Source of the DNA: Chitinophaga pinensis
GTDB taxonomy: Bacteria; Bacteroidota; Bacteroidia; Flavobacteriales_D; Crocinitomicaceae
Direction: 5' to 3'
Assembly (NCBI GenBank): GCA_945868555.1
Contig: CAMBMC010000016.1
Span: forward strand, 1 to 18,207
DNA length: 18,207 nucleotides
The notes under the pieces are model-generated. The model worked only from the letters and a program-made list of their open reading frames with translations, ran no database searches and was not told the DNA's origin. The position numbers were made by a program, and so were the translations under genes. Each line of letters begins with the position of its first letter. The first letter of the stretch is position 1. Below, one piece after another: positions 7,337-14,534 of the stretch.

Positions 7337-8767
7337 ATGGGGAATAATCACGAAATCGTTTGGAATTCATGTTTAAAAGTGATCAAGGACAATATTTCTT
7401 TGCAAGCCTATAAAACATGGTTCGAACCAATTGTGCCGGTAAAACTAGAAGACAATATATTGACAATTCAAGTACCGTCTCATTTTTTTTATGAGTGGCT
7501 TGAGGAGCATTATATTACGCTTTTAAAAAAAGTGATTAAAAAGGAACTTGGAGTAGAGGGAACCCTTGAGTACAGCATTGTGATGGAAAATACAGCAACG
7601 AATTCCACACCATATACCGTGAAGTTGCCAGCCTTAAACAGAAAATCTGTGAAAAACGCACCGGTGACTATGCCAATCAACTTGAATGAAAATCAAATTC
7701 GCAATCCATTCATTATTCCTGGATTGAAAAAGGTGAATGTGGATTCGAATTTAAATCCTTCGTATTCATTTGAAAACTTCATTGAAGGAGATTGCAACCG
7801 TCTGGCACGCGCTTCTGGTTATGCAGTAGCTAATAAGCCCGGTGGGACAGCATTCAATCCTTTATTGATTTATGGAGGAGTTGGTCTTGGTAAAACACAC
7901 TTAGCACATGCGATTGGAATTGCCATTAAAAATCAAACACCTAACAAAACGGTTTTATACGTAGGTTCTGAGAAATTTGCGCACCAGTTCATCGATGCCT
8001 TGAAGAATCATACAACGAATGACTTCATCCATTTTTATCAAATGATCGATGTTTTAATCATTGATGATGTGCAGTTTTTCTCTGGTAAAGAGAAAACTCA
8101 GGATGTTTTCTTTCACATCTTCAATCACTTGCATCAAAATGGAAAACAAATTATCCTTACTTCGGATAAGCCACCTGTTGAAATGCAAGCAATGGAACAG
8201 CGCTTACTTTCTCGTTTCAAATGGGGGCTTTCAGCGGATTTAAGTACACCAGATCTTGAGACACGTATTGCTATCCTTGAAAAGAAAATGTACGGAAATG
8301 GGATCGATCTTCCACGCGATGTCGTTGAATACCTAGCGTACTCCATCAATACGAACGTTCGCGAAATGGAAGGTGCCTTGAATACCCTATTGGCTCAAGC
8401 ATCACTCAACAAGAAAGCCATCACGATCGAACTAGCGAAGCAAATGGTAGACAAGTTCGTGAAGAACACTGCACGCGAAGTTTCGATTGAATACATTCAG
8501 AAAGTGGTGTGTGACTATTTTGATTTGCCTATTGAAATGCTGAAAAGCAAAACAAGAAAGCGCGAAGTGGTTCAAGCCCGACAAATCTCCATGTTCTTCT
8601 CAAAGAAAATGACGAAATCATCGTTGGCAAACATCGGTGCACATTGCGGAGGCAAAGACCACGCAACTGTGCTTCACGCTTGCCGCACAGTAATGAATCT
8701 TTCTGAAACGGACAAACAGTTCCGTGCATACTTGGAAGATCTTGAAAAGAAATTGACAATTCAATAA
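7337..8767 (+). CDS. dnaA: Chromosomal replication initiator protein DnaA
   Basis: DnaA binds DnaA boxes at the origin, oligomerises with ATP and opens the duplex. The 476-residue length is normal. Residues 1-~75 are domain I (oligomerisation and helicase loading), followed by a variable linker. The AAA+ module has Walker A at residues 180-187 (G-G-V-G-L-G-K-T), Walker B at 239-244 (V-L-I-I-D-D) and an arginine-finger segment R-L-L-S-R-F. Domain IV carries the box-recognition signature G-G-K-D-H-A-T-V-L-H-A from residue 438. The start is supported by a purine-rich AAGGA at 7326-7330, six bases before the ATG. The gene appears monocistronic, with a strong terminator immediately downstream. Confidence 0.98.
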   Translation: MGNNHEIVWNSCLKVIKDNISLQAYKTWFEPIVPVKLEDNILTIQVPSHFFYEWLEEHYITLLKKVIKKELGVEGTLEYSIVMENTATNSTPYTVKLPALNRKSVKNAPVTMPINLNENQIRNPFIIPGLKKVNVDSNLNPSYSFENFIEGDCNRLARASGYAVANKPGGTAFNPLLIYGGVGLGKTHLAHAIGIAIKNQTPNKTVLYVGSEKFAHQFIDALKNHTTNDFIHFYQMIDVLIIDDVQFFSGKEKTQDVFFHIFNHLHQNGKQIILTSDKPPVEMQAMEQRLLSRFKWGLSADLSTPDLETRIAILEKKMYGNGIDLPRDVVEYLAYSINTNVREMEGALNTLLAQASLNKKAITIELAKQMVDKFVKNTAREVSIEYIQKVVCDYFDLPIEMLKSKTRKREVVQARQISMFFSKKMTKSSLANIGAHCGGKDHATVLHACRTVMNLSETDKQFRAYLEDLEKKLTIQ

Positions 8768-8785
8768 GAGAATTTAGATTATACG

Positions 8786-8813
8786 AAAGTCCGCTTTATG
8801 GCGGACTTTTTTT
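8786..8813 (+). terminator. Strong intrinsic terminator after dnaA
   Basis: AAAGTCCGC (8786-8794) pairs perfectly with GCGGACTTT (8801-8809) across the loop TTTATG, and T runs from 8807 to 8813. It begins 19 bases after the dnaA stop. Confidence 0.92.
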
Positions 8814-8953
8814 GTGGGTTAAAGTGCGTGTTGTCAGTTATAAAAAAAGTGGAAATAATAAGGATCTGATAAAGATTCAATTTCCATCGCACCAATGAGT
8901 AATTTATTCGATCCGAATGAGGTCACAAAAACAAAGAGAGAGAAAAGCATAAA

Positions 8954-8975
8954 GTGGATCATTCCACATTTTTTT
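8954..8975 (+). terminator. Second terminator-like hairpin downstream of dnaA
   Basis: GTGGA (8954-8958) pairs with TCCAC (8963-8967) around TCAT, followed by A and seven T (8969-8975). The stem is only five base pairs, so it is weaker than the dnaA terminator. It has no obvious gene of its own and could end a small RNA starting after 8814, or back up dnaA termination. Confidence 0.45.
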
Positions 8976-9136
8976 CTTTGCTCTAAGCACTGATTTTATT
9001 GAAGTGGCATACTCATTCACTTCGATGCAGATTTAAGGCATCCTCGGGGAAGTATCAAGGATCTGTAGATTTAATTTTAACTTATTGTTATTAAATAGAT
9101 TAGTTTTTTTGTGTCGTGTAATTTCTGTATTTTTAA

Positions 9137-9150
9137 CACTTATTTAAGTG
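9137..9150. promoter_or_regulatory. Palindromic operator-like site
   Basis: CACTTA-TT-TAAGTG is a perfect 14-base palindrome about 90 bases before the start of the T9SS protein gene, where a dimeric regulator could bind. Separate copies of AAGTG (9159-9163) and CACTT (9201-9205) lie between it and the start codon. No bound factor is identified. Confidence 0.3.
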
Positions 9151-9237
9151 AAAATTAAAAGTGATTTTTGTATAACTCGTCGTTTATTTTGCTCAAATAA
9201 CACTTTTGATATCTGATTTTGTGCTAAAAATATAGTG

Positions 9238-12200
9238 ATGAAAAGAACTTTGCCCGCATCAACATCCTTACTCGCCAGTCTTTGTTTCGTTCTTTTTTTA
9301 GGGACTTTTACTTTTGGTCAAGACAATACTTTTTATCGGAAATACAACCTTCCCGGAATGCAAGGTGCACTTCAGTTGGAGGTGACAGATGACGGTGGAT
9401 TTGTCGCGACAGGTCAGCACGAGGGGAGTGGTTCGAATGGTGATTGCGATGTGTACGCTTACAAATTGGATGTGTGTGGGAACATCGATTGGTTTCGAAT
9501 TTATGGCACAGCTGGACAGGATGGAGGCAAAAGTATCATTGAATTGAATGATGGAACCTTTTTAGTTTCTGGTTTGTATCAAGCCGTTGGAAATGGCCGA
9601 GCTTTTAATATGCGTTTGGACGCCAACGGAAACATCCTTTGGATCAAAAGATATGCTTTCGAATGGATGATGTATGCCAAGGAAGCGCAAAATGGTGATT
9701 TTATTTCCCTAGGTAGAAATGCAGGACAAATTTATTTAATGCGCACGGACAGCAATGGAAATGTGATTTGGACGAAACTAGTTACTGGTTTAGGGGATAT
9801 GGGACTTTTTCTTGAAGAATTGCCCAACCAAGACATTGTGATCACGAGTGTGCAAGCCTCATACGGACGTGATTTTACTGCAGCAAAATTTGATGGGCAA
9901 GGAAATATGCTCTGGTCTAAGGCTTATGGAGGAACAGGCTGGACGGATGCCGATCACACAGCATGGTCTTGCAAGGCAGCAGTCAACACCGTAGAGAACA
10001 CGATGGTTGTGACCACTCCGACCTACATGGGTGGACTCGGGGATGAGAATGTGTTGGTGTCAAAAATATCACTCGTAGATGGTTCTGTGATTTGGGCCAA
10101 GGCGTTTGGAGGTGCTGGACGAGATCAATCAAGAGACATTACTCATTTCCCAGGCGGATACGCCATAGTTGGACACTCAAATTCATATCCTACAGCTGCA
10201 AATCCAGCACAATCAATCTATGAAGCTCTTGGTGAAAAAGATATCATGTTATTTGCCATTGATGAAAATGGGAATTTATTGTGGACAAGAACCTATGGTG
10301 GAGCATCTCGGGACAAAGGGGCAGGGGTGAAATACAACTTGGATAATGGATTCTCCATTTCAGCATTTACAAGTTCAGATTATTTTGGAAATGCAGACGC
10401 CAGCTTTGATCCACTGTTTATCAAGACAGACAGCGTTGGAGTTGTCGGGTGTCAAATGGCTTCTCCCAATTTAGGAGTTGCACCAATCGTATTGCAAGTT
10501 TATACTGCTGGAGTGAGTCAAGGTGTTGCCATTGCCAATGATAGCCCACCAATTAACATGGTGCAATTTACCCCAAATGACCAATATGTGTGTCAATCAT
10601 GCAGCAGTGTGCCTTTATTTTCTCTTTCCGATACAATGGTATGTATCAATGAACCCGTGTATTTAACCAACACAACCATTGTGGGTTTGACATGCTTTCA
10701 GGAATGGAATATTGATGGGATTGCCTATGCTGGGGATATTGATCCAATGATCTCATTTCCTGCGGCTGGCGACTATTCCATCTATCTTTATTCAACCTGT
10801 GGCATAAACTCAGATACCATCATCAAAACGATTCACGTCTTAGCTCCAGTGATTAACGCACCTGACTTCTTGTGTGAGGATGCTGTTCCAGCACAAATGT
10901 CTTCCAACATTCCAAACGGAACTTGGTCGGGTCAAAACGTGAATCAAGCAGGAGTTTTCAATCCTCAAGGTTCCGCACAAGGCAGTTCTATGGTATATTA
11001 TGATGTGCCAGAATATTGTCAAGTGAGTGATTCCATCCAGATCCGCGATTTACCCGTGCTTTCAGTAGATCCAGACACTGCATTCTGTTTCAGTGCCAAT
11101 TATGTAGTGAATGCAACCAACAACGCCGATTATTTGTACAGTTGGTCTCCCGCTCAAAATTTATCGCAGGCGAATATTTCCAACCCAACATTTAGTGCAA
11201 CGAACAATTCAAATTCAAACCAAAATTTTTCTTACACGGTGACAGTGACCGATCAAGTGAGCACATGTGTATCCGTAGACAACATTATCCTTACTGTTTT
11301 TGCTGCGCCAAATGTCAATGCCGGACAAGATGTCATCGTATGTGATGGGGATCCTTATCCACAGTCGGCCAGTGGAGCCGTATCGTACGTTTGGAGCAAT
11401 AATTTACCAAACAACTCCTCTGTGAGCTTGCCTCTCGGTGTTAATGAACTCTCGGTGATTGGTACCGATGCAAACAGTTGTATCAATGCAGATACAGTGC
11501 TCGTAAATATTGTGTCCAATCCGATTGTTTTCGCGGGCAACGATGCACTCATTTGTATTGGCGAAGGATATCCACTTGCCGCTGCATCAACACAAGCAAA
11601 TGTGTTTGACTGGAATGGAAATTTAGTCAACGGAGATGTGTTTGCGCCGAATTCAATAGGTGATTTTAGTCTCATAGTAATCGGAACCGATGTCAACAGT
11701 TGCATTGGTCGCGATACGATGAATCTTGAAGTTCATCCTTTGCCAGTCGTTGACTTCGATTACAGTGTTGACTGTTACTCGACCAACGTTATTTTGACAA
11801 ATAACTCCTCCATCAACAATCAATACAATGAAACACTTTTGTTTTCGTGGTATTTGAACAATACCCTCATTTCAACGGATCCAAATGGGTTGACCTATGA
11901 TTTTGGATCTTCTGGAAATGCTAGCATTGAGCTTGTTGTGCAAAGCGTGCCAGGAGCCTGCTTTGATTCACTGACTCAAGTGATTGAGGTGCCGACAAAT
12001 CCAAGCGCGAACATCTCATTCCTTCAAAATTGTGATTACATCGTTGATTTAACAGGAATATTTCCATCCTCTGAAACTATTTTATCAAGTGCATGGCTTG
12101 TGAACAATGTCACGGTGGGTCAAAACAACTCCATCTTTCAATATCAATTTCCTACGTACGGAGAGTTTACCGTCACGTACTCGGTGACGAATGATTATCC

Positions 12201-12519
12201 TTGTGTATACAGCACGACGCAAGTGATTGACCTCGTTGAACAAGAGACACTGGCCGAACAGATCGTTCCCAACGTAATCACACCCAACAATGATGGGGTG
12301 AATGATGAAATTGATTTCAATATTTTTATGGATGAATGCATTGATTTCGAAGTGTATATCTTGAACAGATGGGGAAATGTGGTCTACAAGACAAAACGCG
12401 ATGAGCTTAGCTTCAAGGGGAATGATCTCGATGGACAACAATTAAATGAAGGTGTATATTTTTACAAACTCATGTGGAACGATGAAGTACGACATGGGAA
12501 CATCACAATAATCCGATAA
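9238..12519 (+). CDS. Secreted multidomain protein with type B T9SS C-terminal sorting domain
   Basis: The protein has 1093 residues from the ATG at 9238; a GTG directly before it is possible but less likely. Residues 1-~28 are a Sec signal peptide ending near T-F-G-Q. Residues ~30-400 hold about six repeats of the kind G-N-x-x-W-x-K-x-Y-G-G-x-G-x-D, about 45-60 residues apart, suggesting a beta-propeller. PKD/Ig-like modules follow; two near-copies begin at residues ~695 and ~766 with A-G-Q-D/A-G-N-D and both contain I-G-T-D-x-N-S-C-I. Residues ~1009-1093 are the gliding-motility-associated (CHU_C, type B) domain: P-N-V-I-T-P-N-N-D-G-V-N-D, then N-R-W-G-N-V-V-Y and E-G-V-Y-F-Y-K-L. This domain directs export through the type IX system. 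The ligand or role (adhesin, matrix or enzyme carrier) is unknown. No catalytic domain is visible. Confidence 0.93.
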   Translation: MKRTLPASTSLLASLCFVLFLGTFTFGQDNTFYRKYNLPGMQGALQLEVTDDGGFVATGQHEGSGSNGDCDVYAYKLDVCGNIDWFRIYGTAGQDGGKSIIELNDGTFLVSGLYQAVGNGRAFNMRLDANGNILWIKRYAFEWMMYAKEAQNGDFISLGRNAGQIYLMRTDSNGNVIWTKLVTGLGDMGLFLEELPNQDIVITSVQASYGRDFTAAKFDGQGNMLWSKAYGGTGWTDADHTAWSCKAAVNTVENTMVVTTPTYMGGLGDENVLVSKISLVDGSVIWAKAFGGAGRDQSRDITHFPGGYAIVGHSNSYPTAANPAQSIYEALGEKDIMLFAIDENGNLLWTRTYGGASRDKGAGVKYNLDNGFSISAFTSSDYFGNADASFDPLFIKTDSVGVVGCQMASPNLGVAPIVLQVYTAGVSQGVAIANDSPPINMVQFTPNDQYVCQSCSSVPLFSLSDTMVCINEPVYLTNTTIVGLTCFQEWNIDGIAYAGDIDPMISFPAAGDYSIYLYSTCGINSDTIIKTIHVLAPVINAPDFLCEDAVPAQMSSNIPNGTWSGQNVNQAGVFNPQGSAQGSSMVYYDVPEYCQVSDSIQIRDLPVLSVDPDTAFCFSANYVVNATNNADYLYSWSPAQNLSQANISNPTFSATNNSNSNQNFSYTVTVTDQVSTCVSVDNIILTVFAAPNVNAGQDVIVCDGDPYPQSASGAVSYVWSNNLPNNSSVSLPLGVNELSVIGTDANSCINADTVLVNIVSNPIVFAGNDALICIGEGYPLAAASTQANVFDWNGNLVNGDVFAPNSIGDFSLIVIGTDVNSCIGRDTMNLEVHPLPVVDFDYSVDCYSTNVILTNNSSINNQYNETLLFSWYLNNTLISTDPNGLTYDFGSSGNASIELVVQSVPGACFDSLTQVIEVPTNPSANISFLQNCDYIVDLTGIFPSSETILSSAWLVNNVTVGQNNSIFQYQFPTYGEFTVTYSVTNDYPCVYSTTQVIDLVEQETLAEQIVPNVITPNNDGVNDEIDFNIFMDECIDFEVYILNRWGNVVYKTKRDELSFKGNDLDGQQLNEGVYFYKLMWNDEVRHGNITIIR

Positions 12520-12522
12520 ACA

Positions 12523-12831
12523 ATGAAAAAAATACTTGTTCAATTGCTTTTTTTAGCGGTGTTTCTTGCGCCTCAAACCGTTTTTAGTCAAACAAAAGTA
12601 TCCTATACCATTACCGCTGAAGCAAATGCTTTGATGTGTCCCTTCCTGTCGCCAAAGTTGATGGAGCTACTTACAAAAAAAGGGGCAGAAGCGGTATATA
12701 AGGATGATAAGTTGGCGGTTCATTTTTCCACCTTGAAAGACCTTGAGATGACGGATGAGTTTATTAAAGGGCTTATCGATCAAATTGGGTATGAGCCCCG
12801 ACTTTTTACGATCGTGAAAACATACGAGTAA
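12523..12831 (+). CDS. Small exported protein with degenerate HMA-like fold
   Basis: This 102-residue protein begins three bases after the T9SS gene stop, so the two are very likely co-transcribed. Residues 1-~22 are a clear signal peptide (M-K-K-I-L, hydrophobic core, F-S-Q), with no lipobox cysteine. The ~78-residue mature part has the beta-alpha-beta-beta-alpha-beta rhythm of heavy-metal-associated domains: Y-T-I-T, a helix containing K-L-M-E-L-L, A-V-Y, L-A-V-H-F, a helix ending D-Q-I-G-Y-E-P, then a final strand. The usual M-x-C-x-x-C metal loop is reduced to M-C-P-F-L-S, with a single cysteine (Cys39), so classical two-cysteine metal binding is unlikely. The family assignment is an inference from pattern. 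Confidence 0.68.
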   Translation: MKKILVQLLFLAVFLAPQTVFSQTKVSYTITAEANALMCPFLSPKLMELLTKKGAEAVYKDDKLAVHFSTLKDLEMTDEFIKGLIDQIGYEPRLFTIVKTYE

Positions 12832-12880
12832 GGGTAACATGAAGATGAATTTCATTGGATCTACAATTTGACATCTTTGA

Positions 12881-13642
12881 CTGAAAGGACCTTTAGTTCA
12901 ATTTGAATCTGGAAGGACTGCCATTTATTTGCAGGTTCCAGCGAACGGATTTCCGGTTTTTGCCAGCACTACATCCAATGGAAACGCCATTTGTTATGGA
13001 GGTGCGGCGAATTTATCGGCTTCAGGAGCGAGCAATTATACGTGGTACCCAGCGGTGGGATTAAACACGGTGAATGGTACCAATGTTATTGCCAGTCCTC
13101 AAACGACAACAACATATACCGTTACAGGAACCAATGCTGCTGGTATTTATGGTTCAACAACCATCACACTTGTTGTAAATCCGACGCCAAATGCAGAAAT
13201 AGTAGGGATCAATACAACATGTATTGGAGGGGCAACACTTACAGCATCTGGCGGAACATCATACTTATGGAATACGGGAGAGACAAATGCTACAATTTCT
13301 GTAAACCCATCAGTCGGAACCACTTTTTCAGTTACAGCAAGCCAAAATGGTTGTACCGCAACAGCCACCAAATTTGTGATCCCAGTAGATTCCATTCAAT
13401 GGACTGGAGCCACTGATTCCGACTGGCATAAAGCCTGTAATTGGAATCCACAAGTGGTGCCTCAACAATGCAACAGCGTAGTTATTCCGTTCACTGCCAA
13501 TCAACCCATCATTTCGCAAGTGGCAGCCTGCAAAGACATTTGGATTTACACCACCAATGGGGCTTTATTGACCGTCAATAATACAGCGAATTTGCAGATT
13601 GAAACCTGTCCTTTGGTAGCGACTGAGAATGCCTGTCCATAG
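12881..13642 (+). pseudogene. 5'-truncated fragment of an Ig/PKD-repeat secreted protein
   Basis: The frame is open from just after a TGA at 12878-12880 to the TAG at 13640-13642, but contains no ATG. The first usable codon is a TTG at 12929, and there is no signal peptide. The content is unmistakably Bacteroidota surface-protein material: two Ig-like repeats with I-C-Y-G-G-A-A-N-L-S-A-S-G and C-I-G-G-A-T-L-T-A-S-G openings and T-T-T-Y-T-V-T-G-T-N endings. A third module follows with W-T-G-A-T-D-S-D-W, N-W-N-P-Q-V-V-P and a beta-rich tail. No T9SS sorting domain follows at the C terminus. I read it as the remnant of a larger gene that has lost its N-terminal part and perhaps its tail. Translation from TTG as a 237-residue protein cannot be excluded. 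Confidence 0.6.
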
Positions 13643-13668
13643 GACAGATTGGGTGACAATGCGTGTCA
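13633..13668. repeat. Two small inverted repeats between convergent genes
   Basis: CTGTCC-ATA-GGACAG (13633-13647) and TGACA-ATGCG-TGTCA (13654-13668) are perfect hairpins overlapping the stop codons of the flanking genes. Neither is followed by a T tract, so intrinsic termination is doubtful. Confidence 0.4.
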
Positions 13669-13875
13669 ATCGTCAAGAAGGTGTCCGTTTTTCCGTGGAT
13701 CAACATACAACAAAGGGATTTCGATAGGAGTACATTTTATGCCATAATCGATGTCTGTTTCCTCTGCATCCAAGAAGCCATTTTCACAGGGTGCTTTCAC
13801 AGGTTTTTCCTCCTTGCACGATGAAAAAATGAGTAATATTGCAGGAAATACAAGAAGATAAAGGTACTTCGACAC
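13666..13875 (-). CDS. Tiny putative lipoprotein
   Basis: I prefer the GTG at 13875, which gives 69 residues beginning with a proper lipoprotein signal: V-S-K then a hydrophobic run ending I-F-S-S-C, so Cys20 would be lipidated. The longer version from an ATG at 13947 would overlap yigZ on the other strand and put 24 unlikely residues before the signal. The mature part (~50 residues) contains C-E-N-G-F-L-D-A-E-E-T-D-I-D-Y-G followed by I-K-C. This looks like one degenerate copy of the cysteine-bounded C-x-N-G-x-x-x-G-x-E-T-D-x-D-C-G repeat found in secreted Bacteroidota and myxobacterial proteins. The function is unknown. The gene diverges from yigZ with 39 bases between starts. Confidence 0.62.
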   Translation of the reverse strand: MSKYLYLLVFPAILLIFSSCKEEKPVKAPCENGFLDAEETDIDYGIKCTPIEIPLLYVDPRKNGHLLDD

Positions 13876-13914
13876 CTTTACGAAGATGCGAAAAGGGATA
13901 GACAGCAGCGTGCA

Positions 13915-14520
13915 ATGAGTGTGAAAACGACCTATAAAACAGTACAAGGAATTTCGGAAGGATTGTACCGCGAGAAAGGTTCGAAATTCATCGCGTACGC
14001 TGCACCGTGCTCCTCTGAATTACAAGCCAAAGAATTGTTGGAATCGTGGCGCAAAGAACATCATCAAGCACGTCATCTGTGTTATGCCTACCGTTTTGGC
14101 GCTGAAGGACTCGTTTTTCGGGCAAATGATGACGGTGAACCGGGAAATTCTGCCGGAACTCCCATCTTAGGACAACTTCAGTCGTTTGACTTGACCGATG
14201 TTTTGGTGTGCGTCGTGCGCTATTTTGGCGGAACAAAATTGGGCGTAGGCGGCTTGGTTCAGGCTTACAAATCTGCCGCCCGAGATGCCATTGAGAACGG
14301 AGAAATCATTGAAAAACAGGTCCAAGTGCTGGTGAATGTTTCGTTTTCGTTTGCACAAATGCCCTTTGTCTTGCATGCCATAAAACAATTGAATCTTGAA
14401 GTGGTATCGCGTGATTTATCGGAGCAGTGTATGCTACAAATCGCCTTGCCTATTGCTGAATCGGCCCGTATTATTGAAGAAATCTCAAGTTTACCATCTG
14501 TCGTGGTGGAACATATTTAA
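13915..14520 (+). CDS. yigZ: YigZ/IMPACT family protein (UPF0029)
   Basis: The 201-residue length is normal for the family. The N-terminal IMPACT domain shows G-S-K-F-I-A-Y-A near residue 22, the H-x-A-x-H-x-C-Y-A-Y-R segment, then D-D-G-E-P-G-N-S-A-G-T-P-I-L and V-V-R-Y-F-G-G-T-K-L-G-V-G-G-L-V. The last ~65 residues correspond to the DUF1949-type ferredoxin-like second domain. Eukaryotic IMPACT regulates Gcn2; the bacterial function is not settled, although a nucleic-acid-associated role is often suggested. The gene opens a plus-strand run with the M42 peptidase (14 bases later) and the CorA-like transporter (17 bases after that), so it is probably first in an operon. Confidence 0.92.
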   Translation: MSVKTTYKTVQGISEGLYREKGSKFIAYAAPCSSELQAKELLESWRKEHHQARHLCYAYRFGAEGLVFRANDDGEPGNSAGTPILGQLQSFDLTDVLVCVVRYFGGTKLGVGGLVQAYKSAARDAIENGEIIEKQVQVLVNVSFSFAQMPFVLHAIKQLNLEVVSRDLSEQCMLQIALPIAESARIIEEISSLPSVVVEHI

Positions 14521-14534
14521 ACGTAAATAGAAGA

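Larger units (their letters stand above)
8814..9237. other. Long intergenic region with nested inverted repeats
   Basis: No convincing gene lies between the dnaA terminator and the T9SS protein. The left part (8824-8892) folds on paper as a three-step hairpin: GTGCG/CGCAC (8824-8828/8888-8892), TGGAAAT/ATTTCCA (8850-8856/8880-8886) and GGATCT/AGATTC with one G-U pair (8862-8867/8873-8878). A further stem pairs GAAGTG with CACTTC (9001-9006/9018-9023), extendable with wobble pairs. CAGAT/ATCTG (9028-9032 and near 9060) brackets another. The right part is AT-rich, probably promoter DNA, with the palindrome CACTTA-TT-TAAGTG at 9137-9150. A 32-codon frame at 8895-8993 has no recognisable product. 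Confidence 0.45.

Noticed and set aside
8753..8780. Sigma70-like pair TTGACA ... TAGATT at the end of dnaA
   Set aside because: The TTGACA lies within dnaA codons and the second box is a 4/6 match. Bacteroidota primary promoters use a different -33/-7 consensus, and the site is followed directly by the dnaA terminator.
8895..8993. 32-codon frame starting with ATG between dnaA and the T9SS gene
   Set aside because: No recognisable product, no ribosome binding site, and a terminator-like hairpin with a T run lies inside it. A longer frame would need a shift in the T run; not enough to call a gene.
12832..12928. Possible frameshift joining the HMA-like gene to the repeat fragment
   Set aside because: The HMA-like protein ends naturally after its last beta strand, and the two frames carry unrelated domain types, so a single broken gene is unlikely.
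12991..13416. 141-codon plus-strand frame overlapping the repeat-protein fragment
   Set aside because: It is an alternate-frame shadow: its translation is rich in C, W, R and N without a domain, while the overlapping frame shows clear Ig-like repeats.
13666..13947. 93-residue version of the tiny lipoprotein starting at the ATG at 13947
   Set aside because: It would overlap yigZ by 33 bases head-on and places 24 odd residues ahead of a well-formed lipoprotein signal that starts at the GTG at 13875.
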